Source of the DNA: Candidatus Chryseopegocella kryptomonas
GTDB taxonomy: Bacteria; Bacteroidota; Ignavibacteria; Kryptoniales; Kryptoniaceae
Length of the DNA: 64,000 nucleotides
Direction: 5' to 3'
Assembly: GCF_001536065.1 (NCBI RefSeq)
Contig: NZ_CZVW01000001.1
Span: 1-64,000 of the forward strand
Part shown: in pieces, positions 9,796-18,323 of the stretch
How positions within the stretch are numbered: position 1 is the stretch's first letter
How the letters are laid out: every line of letters starts with the position of its first letter
The notes under the pieces: model-generated
Database searches by the model: none
Told to the model about the DNA's origin: nothing
What the model saw: the letters and a program-made list of their open reading frames with translations, nothing else
Translations under genes and position numbers: made by a program

Positions 9796-11340
9796 TTACA
9801 ACGGAATGTTGCCATGTTTTTTCTTTGGATTCGTGTCAACTTTATTTTCAAGCATTCGGAGTGCTTTTATTATCATCTGCCTTGTTTTTCTTGGTTCAAT
9901 GACATCATCAATGTATCCTCTTTCAGCAGCTATGTATGGATGTGCGAATTTATCTCTGTATTCTTGAATTAATTTCTCTTCAAGTTCTTCTGGGTTTTCC
10001 GCTTTTTCAATTTCTTTTTTGAAAATTATTTCAACTGCACCTTTGGGACCCATAACTGCAATTTCAGCTGTTGGCCAAGCGTAGTTTATGTCGCTTCTTA
10101 TATGTTTTGAACCCATAACATCGTATGCGCCACCATAAGCCTTTCTTGTTATGATTGTAATTTTAGGCACAGTTGCCTCGCAATATGCGTAAAGAAGTTT
10201 AGCACCGTGTCTTATTATCCCACGCCATTCTTGATCAGTTCCGGGCATAAACCCGGGGACATCAACGAAAGTTATTATCGGTATGTTGAATGCATCGCAA
10301 AATCTTACAAATCTTGCTGCTTTAACAGAAGCATCAATGTCCAAAACACCAGCAAGCACTGCAGGTTGATTTGCAACAATCCCCACTGGATAGCCATCAA
10401 ACCTTGCAAATCCGCAGATTATATTTGGAGCAAAATACTCGTGAACCTCAAGAAATTCAGCGTTATCAACGACGGAAAGAATTATTTCTTTCATATCGTA
10501 TGGTTTATTTGGATTGTCTGGAATTATTGTGTCAAGTTTTGGTTCTTCGCGATTTGGGTCATCCCCAGTTTCAATTCTTGGTGGGTCTTCCATATTGTTT
10601 GATGGGAGATAACTTAAAAGTTTTCTTATATGCAATAGACACTCAACATCGTTATCGCAGATAAAATGTGCAACACCGCTTTTAGTTGCGTGCACCGTTG
10701 CCCCACCAAGTTCTTCAAATGTTACATCTTCGTGTGTAACTGTTTTCACAACATTTGGACCCGTGACAAACATATAACTTGTGTTTTTCACCATAAAGAT
10801 GAAATCAGTTATAGCTGGTGAATAAACCGCACCACCTGCACACGGACCCATAATTGCGGAAATTTGTGGTATAACGCCGGAGGCAAGCGTATTTCTTAAG
10901 AAAATTTCTGCATATCCACCCAAACTTGCAACTCCTTCTTGAATTCTCGCACCACCTGAATCGTTTAAACCTATGACAGGAGCTCCAACTTTCATAGCAA
11001 GGTCCATTATTTTGCATATTTTTTCAGCGTGTGCTTCTGAAAGAGAACCACCAAAGACAGTAAAATCCTGACTGAACACAAAGACAAGTCGCCCGTCAAT
11101 TGTGCCGTATCCTGTTACAACCCCATCACCAAGAGGTCTTTGCTTGTCCATTCCGAAGTCGTGAGCTCGGTGTCTTACGAACATATCTATTTCCTGAAAA
11201 CTTCCATCATCAAGCAAAATTTCAAGCCGTTCTCTTGCTGTTAATTTGCCTTTCTTGTGCTGTTCTTCAATTCTTTTTACTCCGCCACCGAGTTTTGCTT
11301 CTTCGCGAAGTTTGATTAGATATTCAATTGTGTTTTTCAT
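9796..11340 (-). CDS. acyl-CoA carboxylase carboxyltransferase subunit (propionyl-CoA type)
   Basis: This 514-residue protein transfers CO2 from carboxybiotin to an acyl-CoA. The ATG at 11340 has GGAG upstream on its strand; an open frame continues further 5' but lacks support. The start [22 protein letters not shown], the oxyanion-hole region [11 protein letters not shown] and the C-terminal [11 protein letters not shown] are typical of PccB/MmdA proteins. No biotin carboxylase or biotin carrier gene is nearby, so partners are elsewhere; it could equally be part of a methylmalonyl-CoA decarboxylase. A divergent MerR gene begins 188 bases away. Confidence 0.93.
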   Translation of the reverse strand: MKNTIEYLIKLREEAKLGGGVKRIEEQHKKGKLTARERLEILLDDGSFQEIDMFVRHRAHDFGMDKQRPLGDGVVTGYGTIDGRLVFVFSQDFTVFGGSLSEAHAEKICKIMDLAMKVGAPVIGLNDSGGARIQEGVASLGGYAEIFLRNTLASGVIPQISAIMGPCAGGAVYSPAITDFIFMVKNTSYMFVTGPNVVKTVTHEDVTFEELGGATVHATKSGVAHFICDNDVECLLHIRKLLSYLPSNNMEDPPRIETGDDPNREEPKLDTIIPDNPNKPYDMKEIILSVVDNAEFLEVHEYFAPNIICGFARFDGYPVGIVANQPAVLAGVLDIDASVKAARFVRFCDAFNIPIITFVDVPGFMPGTDQEWRGIIRHGAKLLYAYCEATVPKITIITRKAYGGAYDVMGSKHIRSDINYAWPTAEIAVMGPKGAVEIIFKKEIEKAENPEELEEKLIQEYRDKFAHPYIAAERGYIDDVIEPRKTRQMIIKALRMLENKVDTNPKKKHGNIPL

Positions 11341-11527
11341 CGGTGTGCTCCATTTTTTTGAAATACACATTAAATTTACTAAAAAGTGCTTTTTTTCAAA
11401 AGCCATTTTAAATTTGGCACTCAAAAGTTAATGCTTTGTTAAAGCAATGTTAAATCTTGATTAACCTACGAAAGAGGTTGAATTTTATAAAAGAAATCGT
11501 TAAAATAAAACAAAAAAGCAACTCAAT
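11341..11527. promoter_or_regulatory. divergent promoter region with two short palindromes
   Basis: This 187-base gap separates the minus-strand carboxyltransferase from the plus-strand MerR gene. It holds TGCTTT-GTT-AAAGCA (11432-11446) and AACCT-acgaaag-AGGTT (11463-11479), plus repeated GTTAA. Such symmetric sites are possible operators; no sigma-70 pair is convincing by eye. Confidence 0.3.
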
Positions 11528-11902
11528 ATGCCAGAGTTTAAAATTGAACGACTTTATTATTCAATAGGAGAAGTGAGCAAGCTTACAGGAGTTGAACCTT
11601 ATGTCTTGCGATATTGGGAAAAGGAATTTGAGCAACTCAAACCTTCAAGAAGTAGGGGGAAAGACAGAGCATACACAAACAGAGATATTAAAATCGTTCT
11701 GATGATAAAGCGTTTGCTTTGGGAAGAAGGTTACACGATTGAAGGCGCAAAACGCGTCCTTCAAAATTATAACCCCGACGAAGATGCAACCGAAATTTTA
11801 GACGATGGAAAAATTAAAGTCCCTAAAATCACAGATCCAGAACTTCGCCAATGTCTGGTGGATGTTAAGAAAATTCTTGAACTTATTTTAAACAAACTTT
11901 AA
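11528..11902 (+). CDS. MerR-family transcriptional regulator
   Basis: This 124-residue regulator has the MerR winged helix at its N-terminus: Y-Y-S-I-G-E-V-S-K-L-T-G-V-E-P-Y-V-L-R-Y-W-E-K-E-F, then R-A-Y-T-N-R-D-I. A short helical part follows. There is no cysteine or large effector domain, so the signal is unknown; such short MerR proteins are common in Bacteroidota. The C-terminal region (V-D-V-K-K-I-L-E-L-I-L) is probably the dimer helix. It is transcribed away from the carboxyltransferase gene and converges with the outer-membrane protein gene, overlapping its stop by four bases. Confidence 0.88.
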   Translation: MPEFKIERLYYSIGEVSKLTGVEPYVLRYWEKEFEQLKPSRSRGKDRAYTNRDIKIVLMIKRLLWEEGYTIEGAKRVLQNYNPDEDATEILDDGKIKVPKITDPELRQCLVDVKKILELILNKL

Positions 11903-13659
11903 AATGGATTTGATAATCTCAGAACCACAATCGGCGGTGTTTTCCTGTCCGTTCTCCACGCAAAGTAAATCCTTGTCTTCATACTCTCTGTCCCGAAACC
12001 AAAGCCGAAATCAGATTTTATCTCGCTTAAATTTTTTATCTTGAATCCAGATGTGAGTTTCCCTTCTTCACTATTTACATATCCAGCGTCAAAGAAAATA
12101 AAGAAGTTAACAAAATCAAAGACATCAATCGGATTTTTCAAAATATATTCAAAATTTGCAAGCAACATTTTATTCCCCTCAAATGCTTTATATGGGAAGG
12201 CGTAAAGCGTTCCGAAACCACCGATCTCAAATGATTTCTGCTTTGGCAAAATTTGATTTGAAGCCCCAACTCTAAGTCTAAAGCCGAAGTTATCGTAATT
12301 GGACAAACTTAACCTTGCTTTTAACTCAGATGTTAAAATTGTGTATTTTAAATTGCCAAGTTCTTTTTCAATGTAAATTTCAAACCCAACGCCAGATTTT
12401 CTAAATCCCTCAATTAGATGAAAGCCCCCAACCCGATAATTGATTGAGATTGATTTTAAATTACCCTCATAAACGGGTGGATTTGCTCTGAATGGTCTTT
12501 TTTCGTTCCAGCTGAAGTATTTTATGTATCGCGAGACTTCGCTTGCGTAATTGTCGCTTGAATATCTTAACATCAAATTGCTTACCTTTGAAAGAATCGC
12601 TGTCTCAAGATAAATGTTAAACCCTTCTTGCTTGAAATAATCGCGATAATCATTGTTCCAGATAAGTGCTGATATCGTGTTGGCATTTGGGGAGATAAGC
12701 CAGTTGTCTTTCGTCCCGATGGTTGAGTAAATTTCAGCTCCGAGAATTAAGAATAAATCATCATTTGAGTTAAATAACAATCTATTAAGCCCGAGCAAAA
12801 AAATCCATCTATGTGATTTTGTTGCATAAGCCCCGTAGCCATACATTGAAATTGGTTTGTAAACTGTGTTAATAAATTTTCTCGGATAAATTAAACCAAT
12901 TTTGAAACCGCTTACCCTTTCAAATTCAAAATAAAAATTATCAACCCCTGGAACATCCTCGTGAAATTGTTTGAAACCACCAAAACTCGCATAAATGCCT
13001 TTGTATCTTATTTCCAACCTGTGCTTTCTCCTGTCGTATGAGATCAAGCTGTCAGCTTTTGCAATCTGTGAAAAGTTCTCATATTTTTCGCCCGTGAATT
13101 TAGCCCCGCTTCTTATCGTTATCTTTCCATTCGTCGTGTAGATGTTTCCATTTACTTCTGCTCCATCTTCCACAAAGACATCACCGTTTTCAACAAGTAT
13201 ATCGCCATTTATCCTGCCGTAGATTTTCAAGTCCCCATCTTGAACAAGCACATTTCCATCAATGTAATCATTTCTCCCAATCTCTGTTTCACCTCTGAAT
13301 CTAAAAGATGGAACAAAAGATAAAGTCGTGGTTTTCTTTTGGCTTTGCTCAATTAATTCCTGACTTGCTCTTTGAATTTCAATCGCTGTCTTTTGAATTT
13401 TTTCAAGCTCTTCTTGAAATTTTTCTGGCTCAATTAAATCTTTTTGCTTTTTTAGAATCTCAAGTTGTTTTCTTATCCTTTCAAGCTGTTTTTGAAGTTC
13501 TTTTTGCTTTTGTATCTGATAATCGGAGAGCGTTTCTTCTGCGGAGTAATAATTTTCAATTTTTTTCAAAATCTCATCAATCAAGCTTTCAATTTTTCCG
13601 CTTTCCTGTGCGAGAAGAACTTGGGGAAGCAAAAGCAAAATCATAGCTAATTTTCGCAT
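11899..13659 (-). CDS. outer-membrane barrel protein with coiled-coil and bactofilin-like domains
   Basis: This 586-residue exported protein has three parts. A signal peptide (1-18, ending L-L-A-Q) is followed by a Lys/Glu/Gln-rich coiled coil (about 20-110). Residues about 118-185 carry short beta repeats (V-Q-D-G-D-L-K-I-Y-G-R-I-N-G-D-I-L-V-E-N) like the right-handed helix of polymer-forming bactofilin proteins. The rest is rich in alternating beta strands and resembles an Omp85/surface-antigen barrel: G-G-F-G-T-L-Y-A-F-P-Y-K-A-F-E-G-N, then F-F-I-F-F-D-A-G-Y, D-F-G-F-G-F-G-T and a C-terminal Phe. Function is unknown; a surface assembly or transport role is only a guess. truA lies upstream on the same strand. 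Confidence 0.7.
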   Translation of the reverse strand: MRKLAMILLLLPQVLLAQESGKIESLIDEILKKIENYYSAEETLSDYQIQKQKELQKQLERIRKQLEILKKQKDLIEPEKFQEELEKIQKTAIEIQRASQELIEQSQKKTTTLSFVPSFRFRGETEIGRNDYIDGNVLVQDGDLKIYGRINGDILVENGDVFVEDGAEVNGNIYTTNGKITIRSGAKFTGEKYENFSQIAKADSLISYDRRKHRLEIRYKGIYASFGGFKQFHEDVPGVDNFYFEFERVSGFKIGLIYPRKFINTVYKPISMYGYGAYATKSHRWIFLLGLNRLLFNSNDDLFLILGAEIYSTIGTKDNWLISPNANTISALIWNNDYRDYFKQEGFNIYLETAILSKVSNLMLRYSSDNYASEVSRYIKYFSWNEKRPFRANPPVYEGNLKSISINYRVGGFHLIEGFRKSGVGFEIYIEKELGNLKYTILTSELKARLSLSNYDNFGFRLRVGASNQILPKQKSFEIGGFGTLYAFPYKAFEGNKMLLANFEYILKNPIDVFDFVNFFIFFDAGYVNSEEGKLTSGFKIKNLSEIKSDFGFGFGTESMKTRIYFAWRTDRKTPPIVVLRLSNPF

Positions 13660-13726
13660 AGCTTTTTAAAAATTTTGTTTGTCTTCTGGTTGTAAATATA
13701 CGAAACTTTGAGATAGATGTTTCCTC

Positions 13727-14455
13727 TCAATATCTGATTTCTTCAAGGAAGAGCCCATTTGCTGGTGCGTGCATAAGTTCGGCTTGATTTGATTTTTCAA
13801 TGAGCATCTTTTTGAAAACATCTATTTCAAATCTTCCTCTTGCGACATCAATCATAGCCCCGACAAGCCCTCTAACCATCCCATAAAGAAATCTATTTGC
13901 GGTTATTGTGAAGATCAATTTATCATTTTCTTTTTTCCATTCTGCGAATTTGACATCACATATATAGTTTTTCACATTCGTTCCTTTTTTTGAGAAGATT
14001 TCAAAATCGTGTTTTCCCGTTATAAGTCGGGCGCATTCTTCAAGTTTTTGAAAATCAATTTCGTATTTTACAAACCAAATGTAATTTCTTCCAATTGCAA
14101 TTTTGTTTTGTGTGATAAAGTATCGGTATGTTTTTTCAATTGCGCTGTATCTTGCGTGGAAATCATCAGGGACTTCTTCAACTGAATGAATCACGATGTC
14201 ATCGGGCAAAATTGAGTTGAGTGCTTTTTTTAGATTTTCAACTGGGATTTTGGTTTGAGATTTAAAATTTGCAACTTGACCTCGTGCGTGAACTCCAGCG
14301 TCGGTTCTGCTTGCTCCGATGAGATTAACATCTTCTCCAGTTATCTGCTTTATTGCTTTTTTTATTTCGCCTTGCACACTTCTTCCGTTGGGTTGAATTT
14401 GCCAGCCGACAAAATTTGTCCCATCGTATTCAATTAAAAGTTTGATGTTTCGCAT
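13727..14455 (-). CDS. truA: tRNA pseudouridine synthase A
   Basis: This 242-residue enzyme isomerises uridines 38-40 of the tRNA anticodon stem. The catalytic Asp is in S-R-T-D-A-G-V-H-A-R-G-Q-V, and the start reads N-I-K-L-L-I-E-Y-D-G-T-N-F-V-G-W-Q. The later motifs R-Y-F-I-T and R-F-L-Y-G-M-V-R-G-L-V-G are present. ATG 14455 is preferred over an in-frame TTG at 14464. Length is normal. It is divergent from the cation transporter gene; the gap between them holds the 10-bp palindrome TGCAATTGCA (14491-14500), of unknown meaning. Confidence 0.96.
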   Translation of the reverse strand: MRNIKLLIEYDGTNFVGWQIQPNGRSVQGEIKKAIKQITGEDVNLIGASRTDAGVHARGQVANFKSQTKIPVENLKKALNSILPDDIVIHSVEEVPDDFHARYSAIEKTYRYFITQNKIAIGRNYIWFVKYEIDFQKLEECARLITGKHDFEIFSKKGTNVKNYICDVKFAEWKKENDKLIFTITANRFLYGMVRGLVGAMIDVARGRFEIDVFKKMLIEKSNQAELMHAPANGLFLEEIRY

Positions 14456-14560
14456 CAATTTCAAATAAATTTATTTTAAATGAGCAAGTTTGCAATTGCA
14501 GGTTTTCTTGAATAAATTTAAAAAGTATTTCCGTGATACTTCAAAAAATTTTAAACGAAA

Positions 14561-15961
14561 ATGGAAGTTAAAGCAAGCATAGAAAAGCAAAAAGCAGCAA
14601 TTAGTTCGGTTGTTGCTGCTGTCTTTTTAACTGCTTTTAAACTTGTTGTTGGTTTGATGACTGGAAGTTTAGGAATTCTTTCCGAAGCTGCACATAGCGG
14701 ACTTGATCTTGTAGCAGCTGCTATGACTTATTTTGCTGTGAAAATTGCGGATAAACCTGCGGATAGAGAACATACATACGGGCATGGAAAATTTGAAAAT
14801 CTTTCAGCTTTGTTTGAAACATTGCTTCTCCTTGTCACCTGTGGATGGATAATTTATGAGGCGATAAACAGGATTTTCTTTCACGAGGTTCATATAGAAG
14901 TAAATTTTTGGAGCTTTGCTGTAATAATCACTGCAATTGTGATTGATTATTCTCGTTCAAGAATTTTGTTTAAAGCTGCGAAAAAGTATAACAGTCAAGC
15001 GCTTGAAGCGGATGCACTTCATTTTAGCACTGATATTTTAAGCTCCGCTGTTGTAATAATTGGTTTAATCGGTGCTGGATTGGGATTTCATAAAGCTGAT
15101 GCTTTTGCTGCTCTTATCGTCTCTGGAATTGTAATATGGATAAGTTTACGACTTGGGAAAAGAACCATTGATATGCTCACGGATAAAGTTCCAGATGTTA
15201 ATTTGATTGAAAAAGTTAAGGAAGAGGTTATGAAAATTGATGGTGTTGTAAATTGTAGAAATGTAAGAATAAGACAGTCGGGGTCAAAATCATTTGTTGA
15301 TATGGTCGTTGATATAAAAAGAACGCTTCCATTTGAACACGCACATCAAGTGATGAATTTGGTTGAAGAAAGAATAAAACAAATCATTCCAAATGTTGAT
15401 ATCGTCATACACGCAGAACCAATTGAGACGGATGATGAAACGGTGATTGATAAAGTCAGAATGATACTTGTTGGTTCTGGAATGTCTGCTCACAATATAG
15501 AAGTTCAAAAAGTAGGGGATAAATACTTTGTTGATCTTCATCTTGAATGCGGAAGCAAACAGACACTTGAAGAAGCGCACGAAGTCGCAAATCAAATAGA
15601 GAAAAAGATCAAAGAGAAGATTCCTAATGTTGATAAAATTTCAATTCACATTGATGAAGAAAGCGATATGATAAAAGAGACACAGATTGTAAACGACCGA
15701 TGCGACGAGATGATTCAAAAAATTCTTAAAATAGCAAGGTCTCACAATGGCGTCATTGATTGTAAAGATGTCACGGTTATGGAAATTGACGGCAAATATA
15801 AAGTCACGATGAATTGCATTCTTGACAATTCTCTTTCTCTAACGGAGGCGCATGAAATTGCAACGACAATTGAAAATCAGATTTATCTTGACATAAAAGA
15901 AGTTTCAAAAGTTATAGTTCATGCTGAACCCGAAATTAAATACGAAAGAAGTAAACAATGA
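14561..15961 (+). CDS. cation diffusion facilitator with three tandem C-terminal dimer domains
   Basis: This divalent metal (Zn/Co/Mn/Fe) exporter has about six helices in its first ~210 residues. The metal sites are visible: A-A-H-S-G-L-D-L in helix 2 and D-A-L-H-F-S-T-D-I in helix 5, plus Y-G-H-G-K-F-E. At 466 residues it is much longer than the usual ~300. The extra length comes from three consecutive copies of the cytoplasmic ferredoxin-like dimer domain, each ending in a pattern like E-A-H-E-V-A/I-A ... V-x-x-I-x-I-H-x-E (near residues 210-290, 290-370 and 380-460). The downstream gene overlaps its stop by four bases. Confidence 0.92.
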   Translation: MEVKASIEKQKAAISSVVAAVFLTAFKLVVGLMTGSLGILSEAAHSGLDLVAAAMTYFAVKIADKPADREHTYGHGKFENLSALFETLLLLVTCGWIIYEAINRIFFHEVHIEVNFWSFAVIITAIVIDYSRSRILFKAAKKYNSQALEADALHFSTDILSSAVVIIGLIGAGLGFHKADAFAALIVSGIVIWISLRLGKRTIDMLTDKVPDVNLIEKVKEEVMKIDGVVNCRNVRIRQSGSKSFVDMVVDIKRTLPFEHAHQVMNLVEERIKQIIPNVDIVIHAEPIETDDETVIDKVRMILVGSGMSAHNIEVQKVGDKYFVDLHLECGSKQTLEEAHEVANQIEKKIKEKIPNVDKISIHIDEESDMIKETQIVNDRCDEMIQKILKIARSHNGVIDCKDVTVMEIDGKYKVTMNCILDNSLSLTEAHEIATTIENQIYLDIKEVSKVIVHAEPEIKYERSKQ

Positions 15962-16824
15962 AAATTTTCTCATCTGCGAATAAACTAAAACCAGAGTGGA
16001 TTTTTAAAGCCCCTGCTGATTTTAAAATCTGGAAAATTTTCCCGACGAAATATGACAAAATTTTATGTGAGTTAAGAGATGTTGATAAGAAAATTGTTAA
16101 GTTTGTTTGTCTGTCAATTGATACAGGGAATAAGATTTGGGAAAATTTGGAAATTGATGAACAATGGTGGGTGCAAATTTCCGATTCAGATGAAAATCTT
16201 TTTTTCCTCTGTGAGTTCAGACGCCCAGATTTCCCAGTGCAGGGGAAAATTTACGCTGTTGATTCCGAATCTGGAAAAATTCTGTGGGAGAATGATGATT
16301 ATAATTTTCTCTTTGCTCTAAATGGTAAAGTTTACACTGTTAAGAATTTGATTGAGCAAAGATTTTATTTTGAACTTGATTCAAGAACAGGTGAGATTGT
16401 CAAGGAATATGGAGATAATTCAGGTGTTATAAACGCACTGAAAGATGAAAAAGCAGAAAGTATGAATTACATTGAAACATCTTTGCCTTTTGATGAATTT
16501 CATCCAGATTACGATGAAATTTCGGAAAAAATTGGACAGTTCATTGAAAATGCGGATTTGAGATTTCCAGCAGAAGTTTTGAAGAAGGGAAATTTTGCGG
16601 TCGTGAATTATCATATTTTAAATCGTGCGAAATTACCGCTTGAAGCGGATAAATTTTCAAATGTTTTGAAGATAATTGACACTGACGAAGGGAAACTTTT
16701 GTATGAGGATGTTCTTTATAACGACTTAACATTTTTTATTCCAGATGCTTTTTTCTGTAAAGATGACTTCGTTTTTTATGTGAAAAATCAAGTTGAACTT
16801 ATTGCAATAAAATTGCCAGAATAA
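15958..16824 (+). CDS. DUF4905-like protein with PQQ-type beta repeats, function unknown
   Basis: This 288-residue soluble protein has no signal peptide. Repeats such as L-S-I-D-T-G-N-K-I-W-E-N, A-V-D-S-E-S-G-K-I-L-W-E-N and D-S-R-T-G-E-I-V resemble blades of PQQ/quinoprotein-like propellers. The start (P-E-W-I-F-K-A-P, I-W-K-I-F-P) and the W-W-V-Q segment fit what I remember of DUF4905, a Bacteroidota family of unknown function; this naming is from memory. The start overlaps the transporter stop (ATGA) and YjbQ follows three bases later, so it is a member of a long operon. Confidence 0.6.
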   Translation: MKIFSSANKLKPEWIFKAPADFKIWKIFPTKYDKILCELRDVDKKIVKFVCLSIDTGNKIWENLEIDEQWWVQISDSDENLFFLCEFRRPDFPVQGKIYAVDSESGKILWENDDYNFLFALNGKVYTVKNLIEQRFYFELDSRTGEIVKEYGDNSGVINALKDEKAESMNYIETSLPFDEFHPDYDEISEKIGQFIENADLRFPAEVLKKGNFAVVNYHILNRAKLPLEADKFSNVLKIIDTDEGKLLYEDVLYNDLTFFIPDAFFCKDDFVFYVKNQVELIAIKLPE

Positions 16825-16827
16825 GTT

Positions 16828-17247
16828 ATGAAGGTCATAACCGATAAAATAACTGTCTCAACGAAGGGATTTAATGACATAATTGACATAACTGATCAAG
16901 TTCAGGGGATCGTGAAAAAGCATCAAGTTAAAAATGGAAATGTCACAATTTTTGTCTCTGGTTCAACCGCAGGAGTTACGACGATTGAATATGAGCCGGG
17001 GCTTTTAAAAGATTTGCCAGAAGCGTTTGAGAGGATTGCTCCTATGGATAAGCGTTATCATCACGATTCAAGGTGGGGTGATGATAATGGTTATGCTCAT
17101 GTGCGAGCGTCAATTCTTGGTGCGTCTTTAACAGTTCCATTTTCAGATGGAAAGTTGCTCGTTGGAACATGGCAACAGATTGTGCTTGTGGATTTTGACA
17201 ACCGCCCAAGGACGAGAAATATAGTTGTCCAAATAATTGGCGAATAA
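16828..17247 (+). CDS. yjbQ: YjbQ/UPF0047 family protein (secondary thiamine-phosphate synthase type)
   Basis: This 139-residue protein contains all family marks: F-V-S-G-S-T-A-G-V-T-T-I-E-Y-E, the metal-site stretch Y-H-H-D-S-R-W-G-D-D-N-G-Y-A-H-V-R-A, and L-V-G-T-W-Q-Q-I-V-L-V-D-F-D. Relatives show weak thiamine-phosphate synthase activity in E. coli, though the physiological role is unsettled. Here it stands directly before thiL, the next enzyme of thiamine pyrophosphate synthesis, five bases apart, which supports a thiamine link in this organism. Confidence 0.92.
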   Translation: MKVITDKITVSTKGFNDIIDITDQVQGIVKKHQVKNGNVTIFVSGSTAGVTTIEYEPGLLKDLPEAFERIAPMDKRYHHDSRWGDDNGYAHVRASILGASLTVPFSDGKLLVGTWQQIVLVDFDNRPRTRNIVVQIIGE

Positions 17248-17252
17248 ATTTT

Positions 17253-18323
17253 ATGAATGAAAGTTTTACAGATATTTCACAGATTGGGGAATTCGGGTTA
17301 ATTGCGAGATTAAATGAAATTTTACAGCCATATCGTGATTCGCTCATAGTTAAGGGCATTGGTGATGACGCTGCTGTTTATATTCCAGCGGAGGGAAAAG
17401 TTCAAGTTGTCACAACGGATGCTTTGATTGAAGGGATCCATTTTGATTTAACTTATGTCTCTATGAGAAATCTCGGCTGGAAATCAATGGTTGTGAATTT
17501 AAGCGATCTTTGTGCGATGCTTGCAACTCCAAGATATGCTTTAATAACTGTTGCGATACCGAGGAAGATATCTGTTGAAATGATGGAAAATTTATATCTC
17601 GGGATAAAATCCGCATGTAATGAATTTAACTTTGCTTTAATAGGTGGCGATACGACGACGACATTTGGAAATATGGCAATATCTGTGACGATGATAGGAG
17701 AGGCAGATAAAGACATCATTCCGTATAGAAGCGGTGCTAAAATTGGGGATTATATTTGTGTAACAGGGACGCTCGGTCTATCGTATGCAGGATTGAAGAT
17801 CCTCTTGCGAGAGAAGAAAAAATTTCTTGAATCAGAGGATAAACAAAATTTCAAACCCAATTTTGAGCCATTTTTGAAAGCAATTGAAAAACATCTTAAA
17901 CCAGTTCCAAGATTTGACATCGCAAACAAGTTGAAAGATTTAAAAGTGAAAGTAAATTCAATGATTGATATAAGCGATGGTTTATCTTCTGATTTACTTC
18001 ATATTTGCAGACAAAGCAATGTAGGAGCTGAAATTTATGAGACGAGTTTGCCAGTTGATGAACTTGTCAAGAAAATTGCAAAAGATGAATTTAACGAAGA
18101 TTATCTCCCGTATGTTTTAAATGGTGGTGAAGATTATGAGCTTTTATTTACCGTTTCTGAAAGCGAACTTAAAAAACTTGATCCTCTTTATTCTGATGTG
18201 AAAGTTATCGGCAGAATACTTGATAGGGAGCAAGGGATAAGGTTGATAAGGGAGGATAAAAGCGAGGTTGATCTTGAAGCCGGCGGATGGGATCATTTCA
18301 AAATAAAATTTGAAGGCAGATGA
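17253..18323 (+). CDS. thiL: thiamine-monophosphate kinase
   Basis: This 356-residue enzyme phosphorylates thiamine monophosphate to thiamine pyrophosphate with ATP. Motifs are G-I-G-D-D-A-A-V (Mg/ATP site near residue 35), M-V-V-N-L-S-D-L-C-A-M, G-G-D-T-T-T-T and M-I-D-I-S-D-G-L-S-S-D-L-L-H. The ending G-G-W-D-H-F is also typical. It follows YjbQ by five bases, and its stop overlaps the start of the secreted peptidase gene (ATGA at 18320). Confidence 0.96.
   Translation: MNESFTDISQIGEFGLIARLNEILQPYRDSLIVKGIGDDAAVYIPAEGKVQVVTTDALIEGIHFDLTYVSMRNLGWKSMVVNLSDLCAMLATPRYALITVAIPRKISVEMMENLYLGIKSACNEFNFALIGGDTTTTFGNMAISVTMIGEADKDIIPYRSGAKIGDYICVTGTLGLSYAGLKILLREKKKFLESEDKQNFKPNFEPFLKAIEKHLKPVPRFDIANKLKDLKVKVNSMIDISDGLSSDLLHICRQSNVGAEIYETSLPVDELVKKIAKDEFNEDYLPYVLNGGEDYELLFTVSESELKKLDPLYSDVKVIGRILDREQGIRLIREDKSEVDLEAGGWDHFKIKFEGR

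Noticed and set aside
9796-11424. Longer carboxyltransferase starting at 11424
   Set aside because: The extra 28 residues have no family likeness and the ATG at 11340 has a GGAG site at the right distance.
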